Positions 1-12,175 of a stretch of 64,000 bases of DNA are shown one piece after another (the stretch's first letter is position 1; each line of letters opens with the position of its first letter). Made by a program: the position numbers and the translations under genes. The stretch lies in assembly GCA_022036555.1 (NCBI GenBank), contig CM039120.1:27712991-27776990 (forward strand), written 5' to 3'. Origin of the DNA: Microstegium vimineum. Lineage: Eukaryota > Streptophyta > Magnoliopsida > Poales > Poaceae. The notes beneath the pieces are model-generated. The model was not told the DNA's origin and ran no database searches. It saw only the letters and a program-made list of their open reading frames with translations.

Positions 1-1945
1 AATTTCCATCTCCTCTTGTTTCCCCTTCTCACCTTCCTTGACCTCACCATGGTTCTACCAAGAAGAATATCAAAAGAGCGATATGGAAAAGTTCTACATG
101 TTGTTGCTAAAGAGAGCATGACAAAATCTTGTCATCTTTTATGCTAAGACCAAAGATCTTTCTCTCTCCACCTTCTCCTCTGGCACTTAGGCTTGTTAGT
201 ATATCACTCATGGATCAACAAACGTATGCCTAAGCTGTCAATGAAACTCTTGGTTCTGCTGGTATCTTACCCCAGCAGAACCCCTGCATTTGATCTTTCT
301 CTATCCTGTGTTACAGTCTGAAACAAGTATGGGGGAGGTCGGTGGACACTCCAACTTGTCAAAAATCACTGAATCATGCTGAGCACATCCATGACACGTA
401 CCAGAAAAAAATTGGACCAAAACGGCCACTTTTGTGGTTCAGCCGAACCACGTTGGAGGCCAAAAATCAGAAAGTTCAGAGTACATCAACACTCAGAGGT
501 AAGGGATCCAAATGCAGAGTTCGAAGTGGCCAAACGGCTCCGAAGACGTTCGGCCGAATGTTCTTCTAGTGCCTCGACCCACCAGCCAGCATCCTTTGAA
601 TTTCAAACATCGAATCTGACTGGTTTGCCACGTCTCTCCCCTTTTCTCTATACTTTTTCATTTGTTTATTCACTTTCCCTTCTAAAATAAAAATGAAATA
701 AAAATAATTCCTTCATGAAACTTATCACTTAGTTTAAATTCTCTTTAATTTTGAATAAATCAAGAAGATCGCATCCAAAAATTAAAATTTTGAAAAGTGA
801 CATGATCTACGACATTTAAAGTGCAAAAGCGTCATAAAGACAAATTCTTGCTTTTCCTTATGCTAGTGGGAAAATATCTTGATAGGGAACCATATTGACT
901 AAGTTGTTGATTAATGTGATATAGTTCTCGGCTCATGATTAATACCCTATCTATTTAAGATTCTTGGAGATTAACTTTTGAAAACGTCATAAAACCATAA
1001 TGTCACTACCCCTCTATAGTAAGAAAATTCCTACCAAAGTCATATATGCTCTTTCATGATATAAGCTTTCTACATAAGCTGCTTACTTTGTGTTGAGTTT
1101 GGTCAAGTTTCGTGACCCTTGTTAAGAGATTTATCATGCTCCCAAGATCAAGACCACGTACACGCCACATATACATGCAACTTCTACACTAGAAGTACAT
1201 GGAAACATGCCTTACATTTTCCACATAGATTCATGCTCCATGCTCTAGTAGAAAATCCTCTCTAGTATGTGCTAGTAAATTAGACATAGACTATGCAAAA
1301 TTATGAAAAAAAAATGATGAGCACATCAAAACTCATTCAAAAAAAGAGAGAGCATTCCAAAGCTCATAGAAAAATAAAAAGATAGCTATGTCTCAAAATA
1401 ATAAGTTAGGAAAGAGAGATCTTATAAAAGAGTTTTGATCATTTCCCATGTTTCTCTCCTTGGACATCTTGCACATCTTGATCTAGGAGTATGACATTTC
1501 TCTCCTTGGATCCGGAATTTGACTTTACAATACATGCAAGGTAAGTATGCTACATTGTTTATCCCTACCTAAGCTCCACATAAGCCTTTTAGATGTAGGA
1601 AGATAAAAAGAAGGCAAATTTCAATCATATGCCTTGGTGAGGAACCATACACCTTATGAGTGATCTAGAGTACTATATGAGGAATAAGTTGACTTATGAG
1701 CTTTCTTTTGAAAAATTATCAAAAAAAACTCCAAGTATTAAAATATGATTTGGGAAGATGAATTTGCTTTGAGAGTTGTTCCATTTCTCAACCTCTCAAG
1801 GATATATGTTAGCCAATACCACATATCCCATTGGTATGACAAAATGTCTTGAATGAATCTTTATGTTTTCTTTATACTTTGAATAGCATAGTCTTGTTAT
1901 CTTTTAACCTTTACTCGAGGACGAGCAAAGAGGTAAGTATGGGGG
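1..1945 (+). mobile_element. Ty3/gypsy element, 3' internal non-coding tail
   Basis: AT-rich sequence without a convincing coding region; short open frames at 342-690 have no recognisable domain. It leads into the polypurine tract and LTR at 1932-3467, so it is read as the region between integrase and the 3' LTR of a plus-strand gypsy element whose coding part lies left of the window. A second polypurine stretch (AAGTATGGGGGAGG, about 324-337) resembles the one beside the LTR. The closing text TTACTCGAGGACGAGCAAAG (about 1910-1930) is the usual lead-in to the LTR in many plant gypsy elements. The lineage within gypsy is not resolved. Confidence 0.6.
1932..1945 (+). promoter_or_regulatory. polypurine tract of the leftmost gypsy element
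   Basis: GGTAAGTATGGGGGA follows the GAGGACGAGCAAAG lead-in and precedes the LTR. In LTR retrotransposons this purine run primes plus-strand DNA synthesis. The first LTR bases read TC where TG is expected, so the exact boundary is approximate. Confidence 0.55.
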
Positions 1946-3467
1946 ATCTTATTCATAGTAATTACGAGCTATTTTATCACCATCAAAATACCATCAACAT
2001 CCTCATATTCAAGAGTATAATAACATAGCTAGAGCATTTTATCAATAATTGGTTCCACATGTACCTTGAGTATGTTCTATGCAGGTAACAGCAAATAGGG
2101 ACACTTGGGAGCTTGTGGACCCACTTAGGGGGGGTCGGCCGACCCCACTAAGGGACCACCAGGGCCTCCCACGTGTCCATGATCCATAAGAGACCACCTA
2201 GAGTGAAGATTCACCCTTGGATCTCCTCTGTGCTTCTTCTCAAGGGCTCTAAATCAAGGCACGAGGATACATGAGCCCACAAACTATCTTGGAAAAATAC
2301 AAAACCATTGCCAAGGTGTCTATGACATGTGGGCCATGCTCCACACGAAAGATGGAGGCCAACGGCCACAATTCACGATCGGCCGAACGTGGATATGGGG
2401 CAACCGGCCACCCACAGGCCCCATGACCTGTGGGGATAACTTCTAGAAGAAATGGGCAGGGCCCACCTATAGGGGGTCTTTGGCCAAACCTGGCCATGTG
2501 CCCAAAGAGTACACCGACCTCCCCACCGACTCCCTGCATGCCTCCATGAATCCACTTGATCTTCCTCGTTGATCTAAGTCAGTTTTAATGACGATTTGAT
2601 CCTACGGTGGATGATGAAAGTGACGTGGATCGCTGAAGTGGCACCGGAGTAGCCCCTACTCCACCTCTAGCTATAAATAGACCCCCTAGGCCCTCACTCT
2701 CACTCATGCATCATTGGAGAAACTACTCCTTAGTACCTTAGCGGAGCTCTGTAGTAGTGCTATGCTAGTTGGAGGAGAGTGAGGAGAGCCTGGAGGAGAG
2801 CCGGGCCTGTCTGGCGTCTTCTCTGAGTTGTTCCTCAGCAGATGCGAGTCTCTTGTAAGTTTAGCAGTTGTAAGTGACTTCGTCTGAGTTTTTATAATAT
2901 TCAGTATTCTAAATCTAGCTTAGCTGTTATACATCTTTTCGCGCTTGTTCATCACTTTACTTTAAGTAGAGTGCTTTAATCTTATGCAAGGGTTAAAGTA
3001 GTAAGAATAGTGTAGACGTGGTGTCTAGACTAGATCTTACCTTTGTAAACCGCTTATCGCACGGATTGTTTGTGGATGCTAGTAGGTGGTGATAGCCCTA
3101 TCTAGTCCTCGTATTCCACCACGTGTGTAAGATAAGTTCTTAAAAGGTAGGGCCTCAATACAACATGATGGCGCGGTCCGGTTAGAGTTTTGCCCTCTTT
3201 CTGATCTATCCCATCGCCTCCTGCAAGAGAAGGGCCGATAAGGCCAGTATAACCAGCTATACCTTGTTAGAGTTCTTGCTATATCGAACCTCTCAACCTA
3301 GTTATCATAGTCTCCTTTGATCCATCATAGGACATATCTTTAATCCTAGTTAGATCACTATCGTTCCCTGAGGAAAATACGATACCTGGAATACTCCCGG
3401 TGAAGTGCTACATCGGTATAATCTATACGCTTGCGGATTTATCCAATAGTCATAAGAAATACCAACA
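1946..3467 (+). repeat. 3' LTR of leftmost gypsy element
   Basis: About 1.5 kb. It has a TATA box (CTATAAATAG, 2671-2680) in a GC-richer promoter stretch, then a long R/U5, and ends in GCTTGCGGATTTATCC..GTAAGAAATACCAACA-type sequence closing at CA (3467), a familiar end for grass gypsy LTRs. No primer-binding site follows, which supports a 3' rather than a 5' LTR. The left boundary is set by the polypurine tract and may be off by several bases. Confidence 0.6.
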
Positions 3468-3684
3468 CCGACCATTCCCGGCCACCTGCGACCAGGTTCC
3501 ATCCTTGTGGCGTGGATACAACACCTCTGAGGTATCCTACACATGTAGGGAGGAAGCGTCATGCCTCCGGACTGCTAGGTCCGCGAGGAGTACTAGACGT
3601 GAGTGTGGGGAGGGCGACGGCGGATACCAAAAGGCATGGATCAACCCCTTCGCCTTGCGCCCTCCCCTTGCTTATATAGGCATC

Positions 3685-5376
3685 TGAAAGGTCCTATGAG
3701 ATGGCTAGAGGGGGGGTGAATAGCCTAATTTAAAAACTATAAGCAAACTCAACAACAAGTTAGTACTAAAAGAAGTGAAGCGAATGTTGTGCTAGCCTAA
3801 GAGGGTGATGCGAAGCCACCTATCCACAATTTCTATCCTAATAGCTCTAGCTCACACTAATCCTACACAAGCTATTTAGACTAAGAGCTAACAAGCTACA
3901 CAAGCTAAACTACTAGCACAACCTAATATCTCTACTAAGCAATAGAACAAGAGTGAGATAGAAGGATTATACTACCGTGTAGAGGAGTGGATGAACCAAT
4001 CAAATGATTGCCAAGAAATCAAATCAATCACAATGGAGACAATGGTTGACACTTGATTTTCTTCCGAGGTTCACTAGTTTGCCAACTAGCTACGTCCCCG
4101 TTGTGGCAAGACAGTCACTTGGAGGTTCACGTGCTAATTGGCTTCACATCCCAAACCCATCACTGGGTGCCGCACAACCAACACAAGATGAGGATATCGA
4201 AACGCCACGAGAAATCCACTAGAGTTACCTTTGCGATCTCCCGCGGGGAAGGCACAAGAACCCCTCACAATCACACTTGTGGTCGACGAAGCACAATCAC
4301 CAAGCTTCTCGAAACCACACCGCCGCTCCAAACCGTCTAGGTGATGGCAATCACCAAGAGCAACAAGAAATCCACAGCGAGAACGCCTCCCAAGTGCCAC
4401 TAGATGCAAGCTATATGCGAAATGCACTTGGATCACTCAATCTCTTTTGGGTTTTCACTAACCAAGCATGGAGATGAGTGGGAGGGACATTGCTCATCTC
4501 TAAAAGGTCTCAAGGTGTACAAATGTGCGAGAGAGAGAGCACCAAGCCGACCAACACATATTTATAGACCTCACTCAAACAAACTAGCCGTTAGGCTAAT
4601 AAGTTGGTGACAGACGCTCTTTAAAGGTGCGACAGACGCTCTGTCTCCAGCATCTGACGCCTGTCTTCTCAGCATTCGGCGCCTGTCAGCGAACTGCTCG
4701 TTCTTAGAGTCCTATGGAAGCCCGACGGACGCTCCTCCGTTTTTGTCGCCGATCCGACGGACAACGTCCGTCGCGAGTTGAATTTTCCCTGGAACTTACT
4801 AGAAGGCCGACGGACACTCGGGGTCAAAATCCCAACGTCCGACGCCATCGTCCAACGCGACGTACAACGCCCGTCGCCTGGTCTTCAGCGTCCGGTGCCC
4901 CTGCTTGATCCTCATTTGTCTCTGATCTTTTTCCACTTTTGCTCCAATGTGCAAAGCACTAAGAATCTACTTCAGTGAGCAGGTCTTGGCATGTTTCACT
5001 TGACATTTATCAGGGTGTATGTCACTAGGTCCTAAATGCACATGCAATATAGATAAAACCTAGTGGCACTTGACAAACCACACTCACTTTTGCATTTACC
5101 CTCTTAATAGTATGGTTGTCTAACCTAAATGTGATCACACCCACTAGGTGTCTTGATCACCAAAAAGAAATCCCTATCTTATACCTTTGCCTTGATTTTC
5201 TTAGGGTCTTTTCACTTCCCTTCTTCTCCAAGTGTGAGCTCTTGCAACATTTAGCTTCCTCGCTTGCTCCATCACTTGTCATCATCTTCCATGAGTGTAC
5301 TAGACCTACTCAATCACTTGGAGCTAGGTTAGTACTTTAGGTTTCATCAACTATCCAAAACACTAGAGATCTCTCA
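3685..5376 (-). mobile_element. Solo LTR, Sirevirus (Ty1/copia) type
   Basis: Starts TGAAAGGTCC and ends AGAGATCTCTCA, the reverse complement of the ends of the Sirevirus LTRs elsewhere in the window (compare TGAGAGATCTCTAG at 55199 and the LTR-end text CCCCCTCTGG..GGTCCTTCA at 25075). It is flanked by perfect 5-bp direct repeats GCATC (3680-3684 and 5377-5381). No internal region is present, so this is a solo LTR left by recombination between the two LTRs of a full element. The middle (about 4610-4900) is rich in GACGGACG / CGTCCGTCG-type repeats, which also occur in the 23-33 kb Sirevirus LTRs. Confidence 0.88.
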
Positions 5377-6135
5377 GCATCCTAATGAGCTCCCACATTG
5401 GAGGCGCATTAGAAACCCTAAACCTAGTCTAATTCGGGTCCAACCCAAATTAGGCTTCCAGCCCCTCAAGCGTGCGACCCTATGGGCTCTTGCACACGTA
5501 GACATGGTCCAAATACTCTTACTCGACCAATAGTTGATAGCGTCCTCTAGCAGGACGTGTCAACTCCTATGCATACGCCACGATCATATCGGACGAACCA
5601 CCACAAAACCACATAAATGTTATTCCCTTGCCTAACGAAATTTTGGTCCAACTCGTGGGTTAACACTTAACCCAAGCATGGCCATGCATTTCATGATCTA
5701 ATCATTTGATTGGTCCGGTGATATCTCTCTCATATGGAGAGTGGCAAATTCCATCTTGATTGACTATGTCTTACAGCATGTTTCCCGACAAACCCGAAAG
5801 CCACATTTATAACTACCCAGTCATGGAGTAGCGTTTGGTAGTCCCTGAGTAGATCGTTTCACATCTAGAGTACATATGACAATCTCAGGTCTAAGGACAT
5901 AACCTACATGATGTGTATAGAGAGAATCTCAAGTCGGGTCTGTCTAGCCCCATGTCATACATGTGCCCACATTATTAGTTTGAAATCTCTATGTCCATGA
6001 CTTGTGAAACATAGTCATCAACTAATAATGTGCTGATCTAATTCATGTGCGGTCTAGCACGAACTCCGATTAGGGACAACTTTAGAATAACCATACAAGT
6101 AAAAGAGTTTCAAAAGCAATTCACATAATTGTTAA

Positions 6136-9021
6136 TGTCACACTCAGTTTTAAAGGCAAAACGGGATGCATAAACCTTATGTGTGCCCAGAAATCAGTCA
6201 CACACATAAGCTGACAAATTATCAAAAATGTACCATTACAGGTGTTTATTACATAGCGAATAAATATCTAATTAAAGTCTATTACATAACAGCAGAAATA
6301 AAAGATAACTCTCGCGAAGCTCCATCGCACAGGGACGTCAACTGGTTGACCCCAAACCTAGTAATCCTCTGGATACTCTTCATATCCTTGATAATCTGGT
6401 ACCCATCCGGGATTTTTATCCAAATATGAAAAATAAACAAGCGTAAGTACTTCTAGTACTCAACAAGCATATATGGGGTTCATGAGGCTCAAAAAGTATG
6501 ACACGGTTTACTGCGGTAAGCATTTTTTTTAATTTGTAACAAAACTTTACAAGTGATAAATTAAAGGTTATGCTTAAGCCCCCAAATTAAACTGCATGAT
6601 CATATAAACAAAAGAACAAATAACTTACTATCATGATAAAGTGATTCATAATGATAAACAACAAGTAAACAAGGTTTTCTGTGAGTTTTCCGGACCGCTC
6701 GTGTCCGTGAGCACGGCTGATATATCAGTTTTTAACACTCTACAGAGGTTCTACACTTTACCCATGAGTCGTGTTACCCATATGCCCGGGTTTATAACTC
6801 CCAAAACACTGCCGAGGTGAGCGGGCAGGGTACACTATGAAGTCTTTCAAAGGGGCTCACTGACATACCATAGATACTACGAATCCACGGGCAAGGGGTA
6901 TACGGGTACCCCTCGATGGTACACACGCACAACGGTAGCCACTTCGGCCGTACCCCGCAACCGCTCGGCAATGGCAACTTTCGTGAACTGCCACATGCGA
7001 GGGAGTAACCCTAATACTGAACTAAAGCTAGAGCCATGTAGCTCTCATGGTTGTACTGTATGTCCCAGCTTTTGCTGACAGATAGGATCCTAAATCCATG
7101 TTGCTAAAAAGTAAAGTTTTACTTCATCACTTAATATAGTCATTAATCAAGATTCAAGATCATGCTTTGTTAAAAAGGAGCACTAGCAATAACTACCCAG
7201 ATGCAAAGATAACCCATAGGATTCCAAGGTTCAAGGTAACAAGTCTAGGTAAGTCGTAAGGTAACAAGATTAGACACATTCATATGATTTTATTTAAAAA
7301 CATCATGAGTATGACATCAAGGAAGATCCCATATAATACTTGCCTTGCTCAAAAGGTTCCTGCTGCTCCTGCTCAAAGAAAACCTCCTGGTCACCCACGT
7401 ACTGCTCACCGTCTATACTCGATCACCACATCAACATACAATCATACCGGGACATGTCATGCCAACAAACAAAGGCTATAGATTAGAACAGTACACCAAC
7501 CATAATAAAACAAGATTAAAAGTTTATAAAACTAATCTACGTCTCACTACGATCACATTGACGTTTGAAACACGAAAAACGGAACTATAACGAAGAAGAT
7601 ATGACCTAATCAAGTTCTATAGTTTGAACCAGTGATTAAATATTTTTAAAAGTTGTCTAACATGAACTATGAACTAACTAACACGTAGATTACGTCGATA
7701 CGAATCTAACGCAATTTGAATGGGTGAAATCGGAGTTAAAACGAATATTTTATGAGGAAAAGAAAATGGATGGCAATTCTGTAAATAGGGTTTTCTATTT
7801 ATTTTTGAATTTAAACAAATCCGAAACGAAATACGTTTTCTAGAACCGAAAACGTAAAGAGGGAAGGCGCTTTAGGACTGCGGGTTATGACTTAAAAAGG
7901 GGTGGGGTTCTTTTTGCAAAATAGCCGGCCGAACCGGTATGGATCTCTGGGATTCGTCCGATCGGAGATGGACGATCCAGATTAGAAGATCAGAGAGAGG
8001 GCGGCATCCCCGCCGGAGCAGAGAGAGGACGCGGCGGCTCCATCGCCGGAGACGGGCGGTGCAATGCAATCCATCGATTCGGTGCATGATTCTCTGCACA
8101 AAAAGGACGGAAAGAGAGAGGGAGAGACGGCGAACTCAACGGCGGGGTTGGTTGAAGCCGCAAGGGCGCGGTCGCGGCTGTACTCGCGACGGAGCGGCTC
8201 TGTGACGCCGGCGGACGCAGAGAGGGTTCATGCGACCGAAACAGAGGGAAAAGAGAGTGTCAGTGAGCTCCTGGGGGCTCTCTTACCACCACGCGAAGCT
8301 CGGGGACAGGAGAACAGAGCGAAGGAGGCTCGGCGTCGGAAGAATGACGGCGGCGGCTCTGTGCTCGGCGTGCGGCGGCTCTGGTGGCTCGGTGGTGTCC
8401 TGAGAGGGCAGGGTGGAGGCGGTAGGATGCGGGGCCTCGGCTTTTATAGCCCGGGGTGCTCCGCAGAGAAGGAAGGGGATCAATCCCGAGCTCGCATCGC
8501 GCTCGGCAGCAAGGAAGGCGTCGACGCGCAGAAAGGAAAGGGAGGGGAGGAGGAAGAAGGAAAGGGGCGGCTGTCGCTGACATGCGGGGTCCACCTGTCA
8601 GCGTAGGGAGAGAGCTGAGCGCGCCGGCTGATGCGGGAGGGGAAGCTGGGCCGAGTTGTTGGGCCGGGGCAAAGCCCACGCGGCAAGGGGAAGGGGGGGG
8701 ACTCTGGACTGGGCCGAGGGAAATAGGCCTTCGGGCCAGAAAGGAATAAGGGAGGGGGAGAGAGAAAGAATTTGTTTTTCTTTTATTTCTGGAGTTTCCA
8801 AAACAAATTCAAAGCACATTTGAACTCAAGTTTTGAATTTTGAAAATACCAAGCAATACAAGAACACTATATAGCAGCATGAATGCAACAAAAATGTTTC
8901 TACTGGTGATAATTTTTATTTTATGAAATCCTTATATATTTTCCCTATGTTATAATGTCCATCAAAATGCAATAATTCACTTTTAACATATTTCAAGAAA
9001 TGCAAATTTTTGGATGTTACA
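6136..9021 (-). mobile_element. Solo LTR, large (2.9 kb), gypsy-like
   Basis: Starts TGTCACACTC and ends GGATGTTACA, so the ends are TG..CA. It is flanked by identical GTTAA pentamers (6131-6135 and 9022-9026). No coding region or primer site occurs inside. A TATA box on the minus strand (8441-8450) with a GC-rich flank indicates minus orientation: U3 at the high-coordinate end, then R/U5. The 7920-8760 stretch is strongly GC-rich; open frames there on both strands are composition artefacts. LTRs starting TGTAACATCC are common in grass gypsy elements, but there is no coding region to confirm the family. Confidence 0.8.
8441..8450 (-). promoter_or_regulatory. TATA box of the 2.9-kb solo LTR
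   Basis: The minus strand reads GCTATAAAAG between GC-rich flanks, the only well-placed TATA box in this LTR. It fixes the likely LTR orientation. Confidence 0.5.
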
Positions 9022-9050
9022 GTTAATCGACACAAGTTATCTTTAATGAA

Positions 9051-9098
9051 TATTCATTGATCAAGTATCTCATCAAACCCAGCCCTCTGCTCTGGTGG
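9051..9098 (-). pseudogene. Inverted scrap of Helitron helicase
   Basis: On the minus strand these bases read PPEQRAGFDEILDQ, which resembles the segment just before the P-loop in Helitron PIF1-like helicases. The rest of the helicase, from 9099, reads on the plus strand. The scrap is therefore next to its natural neighbour but inverted, pointing to a small local inversion at this end of the pseudogene. Confidence 0.5.
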
Positions 9099-9266
9099 AA
9101 CTTGTAAGACATATCTATATAAAGCATTGATTGCAAAGGTACGATCGTTGGACCTTATAGCTGTTGCTACTGCAACCTCCAGAACTTGTAAGACATATCT
9201 ATATAAAGCATTGATTGCAAAGGTACGATCGATGGACCTTATAGCTGTTGCTACTGCAACGTCCAG
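9099..9266 (+). repeat. 84-bp tandem duplication in the helicase P-loop region
   Basis: The unit begins AACTTGTAAGACATATC and occurs twice back to back (9099-9182 and 9183-9266) with about two base differences. It encodes the segment after the Walker A motif (TCKTYLYKALIAKVRS). The glycine expected before Lys in GKT is Cys here. Confidence 0.85.
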
Positions 9267-10513
9267 TATAGCTGCGTCCATAATGCCCGGTGGACGCACG
9301 ACCCACTCTAGGTTTAAAATACTGATCAAGTTGGACGATAGCACAATGTGCAGTTTCACAAAGAAGATTGGGACAGCCGAGCTGCTAAGGAGAGCATCTC
9401 TTATTATTTGGAATGAGGCTGCGATGACCAAGAGACAGTGCGTTGAGGCACTAGATAGATCATTGCAGGATATAATGGATTGTACCCAGCCTTTTGGGGG
9501 GAAGGTCATGTTATTTGGAGGGGATTTCACAGGTTCTGCCCGTCATTGCTCGTGGTACGAGAGCGCAGATAACTGATGCTACTTTGCTCGGGTCGTATAT
9601 ATGGCAAAGTGTTCGGCGCATCCAGCTGACCCGGAACATGAGAGCGCAGTCTGACACGTGGTTTGCACAGTACTTGCTGTGGATAGGTAATGGAATTGAG
9701 GAAACAATTGCTGACGACTATGTTCTTCTCCCAGATGATATACTTGTTGATAGCCCTTCAGAGGATTTTTGTATCGATATGCTCGTGTCTTCCCTGACCT
9801 TCATAACAATTGTAGGTCACCATCGTACATGCGGGAGCGTGCTATCCTTTCAACAAGGAACGAGCACGTTGATGCTGTCAACAAGCTTATGATTGATAGG
9901 TTTCCAGGTGATAAACATGTGTTTTACAGCTTTGATACGGTGGATGATGACACTCTGAATAATTATCCATTGGATTTTTTGAATTCACTAACACCAAATG
10001 GTTTGCCTCCTCACGAGCTTACCATTAAACAGAACTGCCCTATCATCCTGTTACGTAATCTGGACCCTCATAATGGATTGTGATCGTAAAGAGGATTAAT
10101 CAAAAATGCTATTGATGCAGAGATTGTTAACGGGACTGATCATAAGAGGATTAATGAAAAATGCTATTGGTTCTGAGATTGTTAACGGGCAGCATGCAGG
10201 ACAGAGGGTGATCATACCGAGGATACCAATGTCACCTTTTGAGGATCTAACGCTTCCTTTTTAGTTGAAGCGTAAGCAATTTCCCATCCGATTAAGCTTT
10301 GCCATGACCATTAACAAAGCACAAGGGCAGACAATTCCAAATGTAGGTATCTACTTACTAGAGCCTGTGTTTGCACATGGACAACTTTATGTGGCACTGT
10401 CTAGGGGAGTTTCTCGTGATACCACATGGGTTCTTGCTAGAAAGAACAAAGACATTGGTCCCAGCGGTAAAGGCACAAAGAATATTATTTATAGGGATGT
10501 CTTGGAAACATGA
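9099..10513 (+). pseudogene. Helitron PIF1-like helicase, C-terminal part, decayed
   Basis: Rep-helicase proteins of Helitrons drive rolling-circle transposition; this is the helicase half only. Visible in order: a damaged Walker A region (TCKTYLYK), IAASIMPGGRTTHSRFKI, ASLIIWNEAAMTKRQCVEAL (Walker B area; the usual Asp-Glu is Asn-Glu), FGGDF at 9520, RGTRAQITDATLL..LTRNMRAQ, then STRNEHVDAVNKLMIDRFPG, LNNYPLDFLNSLTPNGLPPH, ILLRNLDPHNGL, and the C-terminal SFAMTINKAQGQTIPNVGIY and GQLYVALSRGVS blocks. Frameshifts near 9525 and 9785-9820, stops around 10081-10260 and a small internal duplication (10085-10200) show it is not functional. The N-terminal Rep/HUH domain is absent. Confidence 0.88.
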
Positions 10514-10815
10514 GGTGCGTTGTTTTAGATTTATGATACAATTGTTATTATTTTCAGTATAGATTAGATTATAATTGGTGTTTTTCTGGAATGAACATTG
10601 TTATTAATAGTATAGATTCTAATTGTTCCTGCCTCATTTTTCGCAGAGTACACATCTGCTGCAGCTATGATGACAAGTCACCACCAGCCATGCCACTCTG
10701 ATTAAACCACCGCATGCCATCTTCATGAGATACTTGCAAGTTATATTGTGGTCTTCCCTACACTCTTGTAATGATTAATAAGATTAATAAATATTCATTT
10801 GTAGCAGCCACCTAT
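10514..10815 (+). other. Non-coding Helitron tail
   Basis: AT-rich sequence after the helicase stop and before the CACTA insertion. It is read as Helitron 3' sequence that resumes after the nested insertions and ends at 13465. No gene or motif is seen. Confidence 0.4.
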
Positions 10816-11444
10816 CACTACTACAGAAAGGGCTTTTAGCTCAGGTCCATAAGAGCCTTTAGTCCCGGTTCCACCAACCGGGATTAGGAATCCGGGACTA
10901 AATGTCCCTTCCTTTAGTCTCAGTTGGTAGAACCGGGGCTAAAGGTCCCTTCCAGTAAAAAAAATTAATGTCTCCCATCAAACTCGCGGTAGAACCGGGG
11001 CTAAAGGTACCAGTAAAAAAAATTAATGTCTCTCATCAAACTCATGCCCTATGAGAATTGAACCTTGGACCTCCCGCACTTGCCTCGCGCACTTGAACCA
11101 TACCACATACTCAACTTATTTGTCAATAGATGAAACTCTTCCCTTTTGAACCCACACGTTGAGGGACCTTTAGTCGCGGTTCGTAACACCGGACCTTTAG
11201 TCCCGGTTCGTAACACCAACCAGGACTAAAAGGTCTATCTTTAGTCCCGGTTAGTATTTCCAACCGAGACTAAATGTTCTGGACCTTTAGTCTCGGTTGG
11301 TAACACCAACCGGGACTAAAGGAGACTTTTTATCCTCGGTTGGTGTTACCAACCTGAACTAATGATGTATTAGTCCCGGACGCAAAAATAACCGGGACTA
11401 AAGCTCATTTTGGCCATCGACGAAAGATCTGTTTTCTAGTAGTG
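10816..11444 (+). mobile_element. Non-autonomous CACTA element (629 bp)
   Basis: Begins CACTACTACAGAAA and ends TTTTCTAGTAGTG, giving imperfect terminal inverted repeats typical of the En/Spm (CACTA) superfamily. The flanks are TAT on both sides (10813-10815 and 11445-11447), the 3-bp target duplication expected. Subterminal copies of TTTAGTCCCGGTTGGT and its complement CCAACCGGGACTAAA recur near both ends; such repeats serve as transposase binding sites in this family. It carries no coding region and depends on a transposase supplied elsewhere. Confidence 0.92.
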
Positions 11445-11587
11445 TATGCAGAATATTGTTAACTAGGCAGAATGACAAAAGATCTTTTTATTTTGCTGCA
11501 AACAAATGAGCTCAAGGTGGAGGGTTCTAAACTACCATCCGCACATGTAAACGTGGTGCTGCGTATTTCTTCTCAGTGTCGCTCTGT

Positions 11588-12175
11588 CGGAAGACCTCCC
11601 GGCAGCTCCGCTGCTGCCTTCGCCAGGTCAGAAGACCTCCTGGCAGCTCTGCTGCTGCCTTTGTCACGCCAGTAGACCTCACGGCAGCCCCGCTGCTGCC
11701 TTTGTCAGGTCGGAAGACCTCCTGACAACTCTGTTGCTGCCTTCGCTAGGTCGGTAGACCTCCTGGTAGCTCCGCTTTCGTCAGGTCGGAAGACCTCCCG
11801 GCAGCCCCCCTACTGCCTTCGTCAAGTCAGAAGACTTCCCCGCATCCCCGCTGCATTAGAAGACCTCCCGGTGGCTCTGTCGCTGCCTTTGTCAGGTCGG
11901 AAGACCTCCCGGCAGCCCCACTGTTGCCTTCGTTAGGTCGAAAGACCTCCCGGCGGCTCCGTCGGTGCCTTCATCAGGTCGGAAGACCTCCTGGCAACCC
12001 CGTTGTTGCCTTCATCAGGTAGCTAGACCTCCGGCGGTTTCGCCGCTGCCTTCGTCAGGTTGGTAGACCTCCCGACAGCCCCACTACTGCCTTCGCAAGG
12101 TCGGTAGACCTACCGGTAGCTCCGCTACCGCCTTCACCAGGTCGGTAGACCTCCTTGCAGCTCCGTCGTCGTCTC
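11588..12175 (+). repeat. 41-bp minisatellite, about 14 copies
   Basis: Degenerate tandem units of about 41 bp, each with GTCGGAAGACCTCC followed by a CGGCAGCTCCGCTGCTGCC-like half. Units vary by substitution and a few are shortened (for example near 11760-11790 and 11840-11865). The array lies upstream of a gypsy-like LTR (about 12796-13255), where 3' untranslated regions of Tat-type elements often carry tandem repeats. Open frames across it are by-products of the repeat. Confidence 0.85.

Larger units (their letters stand above)
3468..9065 (-). repeat. Older LTR-like sequence split by two solo LTRs
   Basis: Once the insertions at 3685-5376 and 6136-9021 and one copy of each target duplication are set aside, about 1 kb of host sequence remains: 3468-3684, 5377-6130 and 9027 to about 9065. 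Read on the minus strand it has a TATA box (TATATAAGC, about 3669-3678) in a GC-rich setting and reads like the LTR of another element. Its own ends and target duplication were not found, so the family and true limits are open. The right limit is uncertain because helicase-like sequence begins near 9051. Confidence 0.4.

Noticed and set aside
324..337. A second LTR start implied by the polypurine motif
   Set aside because: No LTR-like sequence follows it and nothing matches the LTR at 1946.
7920..8760. Overlapping open frames on both strands in a GC-rich block, up to 180 codons
   Set aside because: They lie inside the 2.9-kb solo LTR, have no domain, and are explained by high GC content lowering stop frequency.
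11600..12170. Possible CRISPR-like array because of regular repeats
   Set aside because: Units are contiguous 41-bp degenerate tandem repeats without spacers, in plant nuclear DNA.
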